From contig NC_083610.1 in the NCBI RefSeq assembly GCF_029168945.1, forward strand, positions 74,639,580 to 74,703,579: a stretch of 64,000 bases of DNA, written 5' to 3'. Positions within the stretch are counted from its first letter, which is position 1, and every line of letters begins with the position of its first letter. The position numbers and the translations under genes were made by a program. Origin of the DNA: Cannabis sativa (taxonomy: Eukaryota > Streptophyta > Magnoliopsida > Rosales > Cannabaceae). Shown here piece after piece: positions 1 to 11,451 of the stretch. The notes under the pieces were generated by a model. The model searched no databases, was not told where the DNA came from, and saw nothing but the letters and a program-made list of their open reading frames with translations.

Positions 1-3000
1 TCACTCCAGATAGGAATTTGGACAACACCTCATCCCAACTTGATGCAATTTTTCGATCGCTGAGAAATGGTCGCCATGGACACCGCCTAAACTTGTGGAT
101 GGATGATCACCAGCAAGGTGGTGGATCAAATGCAGGTGTAGTACCCCAAGGCCTCGAGGAGTTGCTTGTTTCCCAATTAAGGCGACCTACCCTTGACAAG
201 ACTTCAGGTCAGGGCACATTAGGGCCTCAAAACAAAGATGAAGTTCAGTTACAAATATCAGAAGAAATTGCAAGACCTGAAAACTCTGCTGAGAACAATG
301 TGGATGATGAAAGTCGAGATGTGCCTGCTATAAGTACTGATACTTCTAGAAATGCTACTGTGAGAGCTGCTGTAAGTGAATCTCTACAAGCAGCAGATTT
401 GCCTAGTACACAATCACAATCTGTTGAGATGCAGTTTGAACATAATGATGCAGCTGTACGGGATGTAGAAGCTATTAGCCAAGAAAGTGGTGGGAGTGGA
501 GCAACTTTAGGAGAGAGTCTTCGAAGCCTTGATGTTGAAATTGGAAGTGCTGACGGCCATGATGATGGTGGAGAGAGGCAGGTTGCTTCAGATAGAACAC
601 CATTGGGGGATCCACATTCAGCTCGCACAAGAAGAACAAATGTTTCATTTGGAAACTCTTCAACTGTTAGTGCAAGAGATGTGTCCCTGCATAGTGTAAC
701 TGAAGTTTCAGAAAATTCTAGCCGAGAAGCAGAGCAGGATAGTTCAACTACAGAGCAGCCAATAAACAGTGATGCTGGTTCTGGTGCAATTGACCCTGCA
801 TTCTTGGATGCTCTTCCTGAGGAGCTGCGAGCAGAAGTGCTATCAGCTCAGCAGGCTCAGGCAGCTCCTCCTTCTACTGTTGAACCACAAAATGCTGGAG
901 ATATTGATCCAGAATTCCTTGCAGCCCTTCCCCCTGACATTCGAGCTGAAGTTCTTGCACAACAACAAGCTCAAAGGCTACACCAATCTCAGGAACTGGA
1001 GGGTCAACCTGTTGAAATGGACACAGTCTCTATAATTGCTACATTTCCTTCTGATTTACGCGAAGAGGTTCATTTTCCTTTTTATATTTTCTGTTTTACA
1101 TATTAATTTACAGTTTTGCTCTGTTGTGAGAAGTAATTGATTGTTTGTTTTTATTGTTCAGGTGCTTTTAACTTCGTCTGATGCCATAATTTCCAATCTC
1201 ACACCTGCACTAATTGCAGAGGCAAACATGTTGCGCGAAAGATTTGCCCATCGTTACAATCGTACTCTGTTTGGTGTATATCCTAGAAACCGTAGAGGTG
1301 ATACTTCTAGGCGAGGGGATGGTATAGGTTCTAGCCTGGAAAGAATTGGGGGCATTGGTCCTCGTAGGACCACAGGAACCAAGGTAGTTGAAGCAGATGG
1401 AGTTCCTTTAGTTGATACAGAAGCTTTACATGCAATGATACGGTTACTTCGTATTGTTCAGGTAAGAATAATGATTCATCACTTCTCTATGCTTTCTTTT
1501 TCTCTATGTTCAGAAAACTAATGTATCCAAATTTATGCAGCCATTATACAAAGGGCAGCTGCAAAGGCTTCTGTTGAATATATGTGCTCATAGTGAAACT
1601 AGAACTTCTCTTGTGAAAATTCTTATGGATATGCTCATCTTTGAGACAAGAAAGCCTATGAATCTAGTAGCTGATGTTGAGCCTCCTTATCGACTTTATG
1701 CTTGCCAAACCAATGTCATGTATTCACGCCCTCAATTCTTTGATGGTGAGACCTATTTTCTGCAAATGTAGTAAATTGTTTAATATTATAATTTTACTTG
1801 TGTAGGGAGTGAACGTAATTATTTGACCTTGATACTCATTTTATAATAATTATTTGACCTTGAGAACTTGCATGTGTTATTTTACTATTGCCTGTTACCT
1901 GTCTTTTGGGGTCAATTTTCTCATGGATTATGGAAGAGTATTTTGTTACTACACAAATAAGTCTAAAGCTCTTCTTGTTTTCTCATCTTTCCCTCATTTC
2001 TTAAAGTCTCTGATAATATTTGTTGATATATATTCTTATATATAGTATATACAGTACGGCACTGATTATATGTCAATTTTTTATTATAGGAGTGCCTCCC
2101 TTGGTGTCTCGCCGTGTGCTCGAAACTCTAACTTATTTAGCCCGAAATCATCCATATGTGGCAAAGATTTTGCTTCAGTTTCGGTTGCCTTTCCCTGTCC
2201 TACAAGAATCTAAGAACAGTGTTGATAAGAAATCTGGCAAAGGTGTGATGGTTGTTGAAGAAAATTGCCAGAATAAAACTGAAAACCAGGATGGATATTT
2301 GTGTGCTGTATTGCTTTTGAGCCTCTTGAATCAGCCTCTTTATCTGAGAAGTATATCACATCTGGAACAGGTGAAAACCCACTAATTTGGAAAGTAGGGA
2401 TGATACTATTGACGTTATAAAAACATTAAATTGTTTTGTTTTAGCTTTAATGATTTTTTAAAATTTTATTTCTCCAGTTACTCAACTTATTGGATGTCAT
2501 CATCGATAAAGCTGAAACCAAGAAGAGTCTATCTGTTAAATCTGATGCTTCGGTTTCCGAACATCCCTCTGGTCCACAACTTTTGACTTCAGATAGTGAG
2601 ATGAATCCCGAGTCTGGTGGAACTTCTAATGTTGGTGGTACATCATCTAAGATTGTTGATTTTTCCAGACCCTCAACTTCTGGTGCAGATGATGAATATG
2701 ACGCTCAAACTGTCCTACTTAGCCTGCCACAAGCAGAACTTCGGCTTCTATGCTCCTTGCTTGCTAGAGAAGGGTATGAAATAGATAATGCTTTATAATT
2801 TTTTACGGAGTAGTTACTAATTATCCATGATGATTTCTTATGTTGATTATACTGGTGTCATTTTTATTTTATGACTTGTGTAAGTTCCATAACACTTTTC
2901 CTGTTTTTCTTATTATATCTAGGTGGTAAGGCAATATGTATCTTCTCACTCCAGTTTGCCATGTACATTTGGTGTTTGATATTTTGTGTTTACGTTCCAG

Positions 3001-5476
3001 GTTATCCGATAATGCATACACTCTTGTAGCTGAGGTGATAAAAAAGTTGGTGGCAATTGCTCCTACTCATTGTAATCTGTTCATTACTGAGCTTGCAGAA
3101 GCTGTTCAGAAATTGACTAAATCTGCTATGGATGAGTTGCACTTGTTTGGTGAAGCTGTGAAAGCACTCCTCAATACAACATCTTCTGATGGTTCTGCAA
3201 TTTTAAGAGTCCTGCAGGCGTTGAGCTCCCTTGTTTCGTCACTGGCCGAGAAAGATAAGGAGGAGAAAGAGAAAGATTTGCAGGTTGTGCATTTGAATGC
3301 TCCCCCCCTTTCTCAGGTCTGGGACATAAATGCAGCGCTGGAGCCTTTGTGGGTGGAGTTAAGCACTTGCATAAGCAAAATAGAGAGCTATTCGGATTCT
3401 AACCCCGATGTCTCAACTTCATTTAAAGCTTCTTCATCTACACCATCTGGCATAGCATCTTCACTGCCTGCTGGAACTCATAACATTATGCCGTACATAG
3501 AATCTTTCTTTGTGGTGTGTGAAAAGTTACATCCTGCAATGCAAGGTCCTGGTCATGACTTCAATATTTCTGTGGTATCCGAGATTGATGATGCCTGCAC
3601 ATCTGCCAACCAGCAGAAGGCCTCGAGTTCTACTTTGAAAGTTGATGAAAAACACATTGCTTTTGTGAAGTTTTCAGAGAAGCACAGGAAACTGCTTAAT
3701 GCTTTTGTTCGGCAGAATCCTGGTTTGCTTGAGAAATCTTTCTCCCTGCTGCTGAAGGTTCCTCGTTTTATCGACTTTGACAACAAGCGTTCTCACTTCA
3801 GATCGAAAATTAAGCATCAGCATGACCATCACCACAGTCCTTTGAGAATTTCAGTTAGAAGAGCTTATATTCTTGAAGATTCGTATAACCAATTGCGCAT
3901 GCGATCAACTGATGATTTGAAAGGGAGGTTGACAGTTCACTTTCAAGGAGAGGAAGGTATTGATGCGGGTGGACTTACAAGGGAGTGGTACCAGCTGCTT
4001 TCCAGAGTCATTTTTGACAAGGGAGCACTACTGTTCACAACAGTAGGCAACGAATCAACATTTCAGCCCAATCCCAACTCTGTCTACCAAACAGAGCATC
4101 TTTCATATTTCAAGTTTGTTGGACGAGTGGTGAGCACAATGTTTAGTTGATCTTGTTTTCTTCAGCGCTTTTTGACTATTTACGGGCTACAAACTCAGTT
4201 CTCTTCTTCTGTTTTACAGGTCGGGAAAGCACTTTTCGATGGGCAGCTCTTAGATGTCCATTTTACACGATCTTTCTACAAGCATATATTGGGGGTCAAG
4301 GTCACTTACCATGACATTGAAGCTATTGATCCTGATTACTTTAAAAACCTGAAATGGATGCTTGAGGTATGGTGGATGCCAGAATGTGTATTTGTATTTG
4401 CACACCGGTGTTATAGATAAAATAAATAACTGGTGTTTCTCTTGTTTGCAGAATGATATCAGTGATGATCTGAACCTTACTTTCAGCATTGATGCTGATG
4501 AAGAAAAGCTGATTTTGTATGAAAGGACAGAAGTAATGTTCTCTCTCTTCCTTGTTTTTGATCTTGCATAATGTCTGTTTTGGTTCTAACTTTACAAACT
4601 TATTGAAGGTAACGGACTACGAATTGATTCCTGGTGGACGGAACATCAAAGTGACGGAAGAGAATAAGCACCAATATGTTGATTTAGTTGCTGAACATCG
4701 GCTGACAACAGCCATTCGCCCTCAAATAAATGCTTTTATGGAGGGGTTCAATGAATTAATTCATCGGGATCTCATCTCTATTTTCCATGACAAAGAATTA
4801 GAACTATTGATCAGTGGGCTTCCAGACATCGATTGTAAGTTCCTTTTTTATGAACAGTTCATTGTCTCTTAGATAGAGAGCATAGAAAATCCTAACAAAT
4901 AATTGTTGTATTGATCTATCTCAGTGGATGACATGAGGGCAAATACAGAGTATTCTGGATACAGTGCTGCCTCTCCTGTTATACAGTGGTTTTGGGAGGT
5001 TGCGCAAGGTTTTAGCAAGGAGGATAAGGCTCGTCTCTTGCAGTTTGTGACTGGAACCTCAAAGGTATTAATTTATAATCTAAAGAACCACGAATTAAGG
5101 ATCGTTATGAGTTTCGTGTTAATGTATTATAACATTTGTCTTTTCAATTTTTGCACAGGTTCCTTTAGAAGGTTTTAGTGCACTTCAAGGAATATCAGGC
5201 TCCCAGAAATTTCAGATACACAAAGCTTATGGAAGCGCCAATCACTTGCCATCTGCACATACTTGGTACTTTACTATTTTTTTTTACTACTTTGATCTTG
5301 CATAATTTCATGCTTGGATTACTACTTTGATTTGTCTCTTAAACATTTTCCTTTTTCATTTTTTTTTTTGCAGTTTCAATCAGCTGGATCTACCCGAGTA
5401 TCCTTCGAAACAACATCTGGAGGAGAGGTTGCTTCTTGCGATTCACGAGGCAAATGAAGGGTTTGGATTTGGCTAA
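1..5476 (+). CDS. UPL1/UPL2-like: HECT E3 ubiquitin ligase, UPL1/UPL2 type, copy A (3' part; 5' end outside window)
   Basis: The C-terminal third of a giant HECT-type ubiquitin-protein ligase, which would transfer ubiquitin from an E2 to substrates through a catalytic cysteine. Exons read from the sequence: 1-1067, 1162-1461, 1541-1745, 2090-2370, 2478-2773, 3001-4129, 4220-4366, 4452-4532, 4609-4834, 4925-5064, 5159-5265, 5374-5476. All introns are GT-AG, reading phase is kept throughout, and every exon has the same length as its partner in copy B. Base 1 falls in the codon matching residue 2333 of copy B. Visible parts are the ubiquitin-binding-like repeats with core LPxxLRxEVL (781-1066) and the HECT domain (from about 3845). 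The active-site Cys of the motif [14 protein letters not shown] has its codon split by the last intron (TG at 5264-5265, T at 5374). About 21 amino-acid differences from copy B were counted, nearly all before the HECT domain. No premature stop was seen, so it looks functional in this part; whether the 5' part exists cannot be seen. Confidence 0.93.
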
Positions 5477-6371
5477 TAACCAAGTGTTTTCAAAGTAGTG
5501 AGACAAGATTATATGTATAGTTACTCTGCTATAAAGAAAGGTTTATGGGAGGAATTGGGTAGCAAAGGTGGAAGGAATATGAGATAATTGAGAGTTTTGA
5601 GTTAATACAAACATGTTTATAAACTGTACAGTCGGTCGTTTTATTGGCAATGGGAAATGCGTCTGGCAGTTTTTTCAATTTGCCAATGCCTTATTCCGTT
5701 TTGTTACTATCTTTCATTCTTTTTTATCAAATTATAATTATTTATAGGCATGTTCTTTTTGTTTTTTTAACTAATTTTACTTAACATAGTTTGAAATAAT
5801 CAAACACATTGCTTCAACCAAAGTCGTTAAGAGCCAAATGAAAGTGGATTCACTCACCTCAAATCTCATCTACAAGTAAATATTACTTTCTTTCACATTA
5901 CCAATTACTCTAAACATCAATCAATTTAAATCTAAATTTTCATCAAAATTCAATGTTTTAGCAGGGCTCAGACACAAAGAAGGCAAATTGGATAAGATCT
6001 TGTGGTTCACTTTGATATCGATCTGCTTGGATTGTTGCGATTTCAGTGAGAATGTCTCTGCACAAGGATTTGTTCAATTATTAGATATTGAGTATGAAGA
6101 GACATTCTTTCTAGTGCATTATAATATTTGGTTTGTCTAGCTGTTCATGAAAAACTAGATAATGGTTTAAGATGTCTAATTATAGTTCAAGTCATTAGGA
6201 AATGTCCTCTATTAAATGGATTAAAACAATTACATGTAGTACAATAGAGTTAGCAAATATTTGCTAAAAAATGAAAATAATAACAATCCTATTTGCTTAT
6301 AGTTTTCATAAGAAGACAAGGTTATGAGTCTGCTATCATAGTTATATACATTATTGACTTAAATATTATTA
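5477..6371. other. 3' UTR and 3' flank of copy A, shared with copy B
   Basis: This aligns with 38252-38933 and then 39745-39830 of the copy B flank. Copy A holds about 100 bp (near 5730-5835) and about 30 bp (near 5870-5900) that copy B lacks. The larger gap is bordered by CAAAT/CCAAAT microhomology, so deletion in copy B is likely. The octamer TTTGCTTA at 6292-6299 is the uninterrupted site at which copy B carries an insertion. No convincing coding sequence was seen. Confidence 0.75.
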
Positions 6372-6800
6372 GGGAAACTTACAAAATATTGCTTTTTTTA
6401 CCAAATGTTTTCAAAAATACTGAGACACGGCAAACTTTATATTTTTACTGTCCAAGCCCATTGTTTTTTCTTTTATACTGCCCAGGCTCAATATATTTAC
6501 TTTTATACTGTAAACAATAACAAAACATAAACGGCACCTCTCCTTCGTGGTTGGGGACGGACAAATCAACACCGGAATAATAGAAACACGAGGAAAAAAT
6601 CATAAAATCTGGCAAAGAGAAAAAAATTACTAAATCAACAACAAATTACTGTTTTGTAGTGTTATTTTACTGTTGTTTTAATATGAAAAAAATACCACGT
6701 AAATGAAATATTGTGAAAAATGACAGGACATAGAATCTATACCAGTTCTCATAAAGAGCAATGGACAATGGGAAAAAGAACATAATTATTTCAAGAGAAT

Positions 6801-7153
6801 GTGACAATGCTCGAAAACAACACAACAATACTTGAAAATAACACAGCAACAACAAAATCATACACATTGGAACACCAATTAGAAGAAGGAGGAGAGTCAA
6901 AAACAAGAGAATTTGAAAACGACAAATTCGACATAGTTGACTATGCGAAGCTTGTTGCTAAAAAAATGGTAGAAAAACTTGAAAACAACAGTAAAAAAAA
7001 CTAGATCCAGAAATCGACATCAACAACGTGAAGCTAATAGCAGACAAACACCACCCAGAAGTTAAAAAAGGTCGGGCATACAAAGACAAGGAAACACTGA
7101 AGAAAGTTTACAGCTACTACGCAATCAAAAACAACTTCCAATACAGTTTTTGA
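6801..7153 (+). pseudogene. MULE transposase N-terminal fragment (MuDR-type), frameshifted
   Basis: An Asn/Glu-rich reading frame starts at 6801 and stops at 7002-7004. In another frame the sequence continues with KKGRAYKDKETLKKVYSYYA and IKNNFQY up to a stop at 7151-7153. That block (growing gap, then Lys-Glu-Thr-Leu-Lys, then SYYAIKNNF) is typical of the N-terminal domain of plant Mutator-like transposases, upstream of the catalytic region. The switch of frame lies in or next to an A run at about 6990-7000, which suggests a one-base slippage. The catalytic domain and SWIM zinc finger are absent, so this is a relic of the parent transposon inside the 6372-8618 element. Confidence 0.65.
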
Positions 7154-7227
7154 AAACATATTTAATTGGATTTCAGTAAGAATTTTTTTAATATCTTCAA
7201 TAACAAAGTAATAACCAGAGTTTATAA

Positions 7228-7471
7228 CTCTGGAATGGTAGTATTCCGATCGGGTGTACTTAGATTTTCAATCCTATAAAAAATATAAGAAAACACTACT
7301 AAAACAAAAAAAAAAAAACAATAAAGAACATAAAAACAAGCATAAAAAAACTCTGGAATGGTAGTATTCCGATCAGGTGTACTTGGATTCCCAATCCTAT
7401 ATAAAAACATAAAAAAACACTACTAAAACAACACAAAAAAAAATAAAGAATATAAAAAAACAAGCATAAAA
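7228..7471. repeat. Two-unit 123 bp tandem repeat
   Basis: Units begin at 7228 and 7351 with the same text (CTCTGGAATGGTAGTATTCC) and carry the same order of motifs: a GATC-GGTGTACTT block, AATCCTATA, then an A-rich tail. The two differ by scattered substitutions and A-run length. It lies inside the 6372-8618 element, so it is probably a subterminal or internal repeat of that transposon. Confidence 0.85.
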
Positions 7472-8626
7472 AAACATTAGAACTAAAATAATGAAATCAC
7501 ACACCTCAACAACCTTTTTCCCAATTATGATCTCAAACAGATCAATTGATTAAACAATCTCCACTGGGAATTTACCCTTTCCCTAAGAGTTAACAAAACA
7601 AAATCAAAACAACAACAAAACACAGAGTCAAACAAACAGAAAACCATAAAATAGGAGGACTAACAAAAAAAACATGCAAAATAAATAAATAAAAAAGAAA
7701 AGGGAAATGGAAAATATAATCAACCTGAAAAAAACCCTAAAACAACACAAGATCAATAGAAAAAAAACCTTATCAAAGTTGGGAGACTTTACAAAATAGA
7801 TTCCAAAGTCTCGAAGTTAAGTTTAAGATTGTTTATGTTGATGAAAAATATTAAACAAAAACAAAAATATGTGTAAGAAGAAGGTCACATGTATGGCATC
7901 ATGTAATATAAATATATTACAGTCACGATGATATAATTATATATCATGATTTGATTTGCCACCTTTGTCGTTTCTCAACTCCCACTTTCGAAAATTAGCT
8001 TCAAGATCTCAACTGGGTTGTAGCCATTTATGCTCCAAAACAACTATATATCTATATAATATATAATATACTCAATCATTGACCTTAACTAAAGCTCTAA
8101 CTCATCGCCTAGCCTCATGTGAAAACAGAGAGCCAAACAATGCAAATCCCTCTTCTAACTTCAAATCAAGTGGAAAGAGAAGGAGAGAACAAGGATTTAA
8201 TTGAAGCCCTTGAAGGGTTGGAGAAGTTTCTGGTTGAAAAAAAAAATAGAATAAGAAGATGAGTAGTAAGATATTGGAAAGTGAAATTTATATAATAATT
8301 ATTAAATATTAAAAAATAATAAAGAATAAAATTAAAAAAAAAAAAGTAAAGAATGTGTCACTTTTGTCACATCCCACGTCCAATCAACTTCTCTAATAAA
8401 ACAAAAAACTTTAAACATTGATGTGAGAAAATTTTATAGAGATACGAGTAATTAAAAAAAATAAAAAATTTGTGCACAAAAAAATCTATCCTGTTGATTC
8501 AAAAAAAAAAGTCTATACTGCCATATAAAAAAACATACACAGTAAAAAAGATAAAAATACCACCTGACATTATAAATGTAATAAATTGAAAAAAGTTAGC
8601 AATCCATATAAATTTCCCTATTATTA

Positions 8627-9002
8627 CAACTCTTAAAAAACTTTCGAAAGTTAAAAAATATTTAAAGGAGGAGTTTGAGATAAAAAAATCTTGGAACAAT
8701 AAAATTTTGTCTTGTTTACAATCAGAGCATTAAAAGATGAGATCTTTTTATTCATTAATTAATCCATGTTGAATTTAAAATTACTTTATATGTAAATATG
8801 ACATTCATTAAGTAGCCCAATAGTTAAATCACTCGTGGCTCGAAAGATATAGTTTTGCTCCAATGTCCTGCTTTGGCGAGTCAAGTCGGAGTCTTACCGG
8901 CTTTGCTCCGCCGATTGATATATAACACTTGATAAGATTTAAGAGGTATTGTTCCCTGATTTGATCTTTTAATACCATCTTCTTCATATATTATTTTCAA
9001 AA
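8627..9002. repeat. Distal end of the duplicated block, copy A
   Basis: This stretch matches 39833-40207 closely, up to the shared TTATTTTCAAAAG. After that the two copies have nothing in common, so 9002 and 40207 mark the 3' breakpoint of the duplicated segment. Within it, 8811-8923 is less AT-rich than its surroundings and has no recognised identity. No coding sequence was seen. Confidence 0.75.
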
Positions 9003-9194
9003 GATAAAATAGATGAATTTGTGATCATGTGTATTTATATATAGAATATGTCTATGGTAGAAATTATTGCTTTGTCTCTACCATAGGAATGCAGCCTTAG
9101 ATGATAAATCTAATGATTATAAATAAGTTTGTGTATACTAATTGTTAGCATTATAACACATTAGAGAAGGAGAAGAAGAAAACTGGGGTTAGTG
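9003..9194. other. Copy-A-specific flank with hairpin and long inverted-repeat arm
   Basis: Holds a perfect 10 bp palindromic pair (CTATGGTAGA with TCTACCATAG) separated by about 15 bases near 9050-9087, as seen at MITE ends. It is followed at 9112-9151 by a 40 bp arm found inverted at 14089-14128 (38 of 40 identical). No gene was seen. Confidence 0.5.
9112..9151 (+). repeat. 40 bp inverted-repeat arm (left)
   Basis: The reverse complement of 14089-14128 differs from this arm at two of 40 positions (core TAAGTTTGTGTATACTAA). The arms are 4.9 kb apart and enclose the LINE remnant, the nested TIR elements and the ABC-transporter fragment. They may be the ends of a larger element. No target duplication could be recognised outside the arms. 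Confidence 0.7.
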
Positions 9195-10915
9195 GAATGG
9201 CAAATTTTTCTTTAAAACTGGTAAAGAAACCCTAATTAAGATTGTGGTTCAGGATGTTCCTTCGTATGCCATGTCATGTTTCAAACTACTTGTGGCCACT
9301 TGTAAAAGTCTTGAGAGCCTTATGGCTAGCTTCTGGTGGGGGCAGCTAACAAGAAAGGAAAAATTCATTGGAAGGGTGGTTAAAGTTTTGTGATTTTAAG
9401 TTCTTTGGGGGTCTGGGGTTTAGATTTATTCACCATCATAATCAAGCCATGCTTGCAAAATAGGCTTAAAGAGTTATGTCCAATCCCTCTTCTCCCTTGT
9501 CTATACTTTTAAAGACTGAATACTTGAAACGAAATGACTTCCTCGCTGCTTCAAAAGGCCGCTACTCCTTGGCCACTTGGAGGAGTCTTCTTTGGGGAAG
9601 GGATCTGCTTCTCAAGGGCCTTTTTTGAAAAGTGGGCAATGGTAAATCTGTTTTTGCAGTCAATTCAAATTGATCCCTCATTTGAAATCCTTCAATTTTC
9701 TGAATGGTCTTCCCTCTCATGCCCTTATTGTGTCTTTTTTTTTATTAATGAGAGTGGATGTTGGGATATCACTAAACTTAATCTTTTCTTTCCTCCAGAT
9801 GTTGTGGATGCTATCCTTCAAGTCTTAATTGATCTTTTTTCTGCTGATAGTCTCATTTGGGGGCATCATTCCTCAGGTATTTTCACCTGGCTAAGTCCTC
9901 TTCCTACTCACCTTCTCCCTCTTCTTCCACTCCCTCATGCTTTAAAAGTTGGTAGAAAACTGTCTAGATATTAAAGATCCCCCCCCCCCCCCCAACTAGG
10001 CATTTTATTTGGAAAACTTCCAATCATGTCCTGCCTTGTGCTTTAAATCACTACAAGAGGAAAGCCTTACATAACCATACATGCTCTCTTTGCTCTTGTA
10101 AAGTGAAAACTATCTCTCATGACCTCTTAGAGTGTTCCAATGCTAGATCTGTGTGGAGAAAGTCTTCTTTTAAAAAAATTTATCTTGCAAATGTTAATTG
10201 TGATATTAAGGAGTTTTTTCTTCGAGATTTTGAGAGTTTGCAGAAAGAGAAGTTAGGTCTATTTTTTGAAATTATGTGGATGATTTGGATTAAAAAATGC
10301 TTATTTGTTTCAAAATAGAACGACATGCTGCACAGATATAGAAAACTGTGTTTTTGGTTTGCTGCAAGATTACTTGGAGCCCAAATGGAGCCCTTTTGCA
10401 ACAATAACTACTCAGCAGGGAGAGTCATAACATTTTGAACAAGTCAGTGAGAAAAGTGCTTTTCTGTTCGAGACTACCTTCCTCAGATTGTTACAAGTTA
10501 AACACAAATGTTGCCTTGGATGAAAAGAGAAGAAAAATTAGTATGGGAGCTATTATTAGAGACTGTAACAACATTGTGGTTGTAGGTTTTTCCTCTCCAA
10601 AGGTAGGAGCATTCTCTCCCATTTATGCAGAAGCTCATGCCCTTTATCAAGTGATGCTTTGGTGCTCTATAGCGTGTTTGTTGATTACTCTGATAGAGGT
10701 AGATTATCTTCAGCTAGCCACAAAGATCAAGCATAAATAGAAAAATTGTTCCTCGCTTTCAAATTTGGTGTTCAAGATTGTTGAGTCCCTGTCTTTATTT
10801 TCTAATTTGTCTCTGTATTATGTACCTAGAAGTGTGAATATTTTGGGGCATAATTTTAACTAGAAATTCATTAGGCTAGATGAGAATCTGGTTTGGAGGA
10901 AAATTCTTTCAAACT
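9195..10915 (+). pseudogene. LINE (non-LTR retrotransposon) ORF2 3' remnant
   Basis: Interrupted frames reproduce the C-terminal part of plant L1-type ORF2. First comes a reverse-transcriptase thumb/connection region (9210-9450: KTGKETL, then YAMSCFKL, then SFWWG). A zinc-binding RVT-like region follows (9530-10180: TWRSLLWGRDLL by frame switching, then WKVGNG). An RNase H region comes last (10480-10910: GAIIRDCNN, VVVGFSSPK, IYAEAHALYQ, then YVPRSVNILGHN-like text and LVWRKIL). Several frameshifts and stops separate these blocks, and the polymerase core is missing on the 5' side, so it is a dead 5'-truncated copy. A run of about 15 C residues sits at 9979-9993. Confidence 0.8.
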
Positions 10916-10991
10916 AACTTTTAGTAAATTGTAACTCTGATAATAACACATAGAAAGTGCTAAGCACCATTAGTGACTTTTAGCATTTCTC

Positions 10992-11093
10992 TTATTTAAT
11001 ATGTGCTTGTGTTTATTTGATAAAAATTATAAATGGCTTTTGAATATACACCTTATTTAATATGTGCTTATGTTTATTTGATAAAAATTATAT
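10992..11093. repeat. About 42 bp motif present twice
   Basis: A segment beginning CTTATTTAATATGTGCTT and ending GATAAAAATTATA occurs at about 10992-11033 and again at 11052-11093, nearly identical. It lies immediately downstream of the LINE remnant. The function is unknown. Confidence 0.7.
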
Positions 11094-11154
11094 TTTAAAG
11101 TATTGACACTTTTTTTTTAAAAAAAAAAACAATAATTCAAGGAAATACTAAATT

Positions 11155-11328
11155 TTTTAGTGACCTGTCATTGCCACGTGGGCAAAATTAGGACTTAACG
11201 AGGCTGGACAGACGACACCTTAAAAATATAAACGGAACTGTACTTTAGAGGGTTTTCCCACCAAAATATGAGGTTGGATGGTTTTTTGCAAGTAAATTGA
11301 TAGTTGGGGGGGTTTTGCCGCAAATTAC
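11155..11328. mobile_element. Fragment of a MULE-like MITE, one terminus
   Basis: The stretch ends GCCGCAAATTACTC at 11315-11328. This is the inverse of the terminus GAGTAATTTGCGGC that opens the element at 11546. The interior differs from that element. No matching left terminus or target duplication was found, so this is probably a truncated relative. Confidence 0.45.
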
Positions 11329-11451
11329 TCATATTCTAAATTTCTATTTCCTATATTTTCTTTTTCGGAACATGATATCCACAGTAAGAGAAACTGTCTT
11401 TTTTGGCAAGATTTTAAGGAGTTAGTACTCGTTATGGTGAGTTATAAAAAA

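Larger units (their letters stand above)
6372..8618 (+). mobile_element. Non-autonomous Mutator-like element, copy-A-specific insertion
   Basis: The element is bounded by a direct repeat TATTATTA at 6364-6371 and 8619-8626. It starts GGGAAACTTA and ends with a related inverted terminus (TATAAATTTCCC). Copy B has the uninterrupted site near 39822-39832, where the flanks join directly. An 8-9 bp target duplication and a remnant of a MuDR-type transposase N-terminus at 6801-7153 place it among Mutator-like elements. The rest is AT-rich and contains a two-unit 123 bp tandem repeat. It cannot encode a full transposase. The exact class would need confirmation from other copies. Confidence 0.8.

Noticed and set aside
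2774..3000. Apparent difference in reading frame between copies A and B after the exon ending at 2773 (stop in A, longer open frame in B)
   Set aside because: The difference lies past the splice donor, inside the intron, and does not affect the protein.
9979..9993. C15 homopolymer in the LINE remnant
   Set aside because: Single homopolymer in a dead element, prone to assembly error; no biological meaning claimed.
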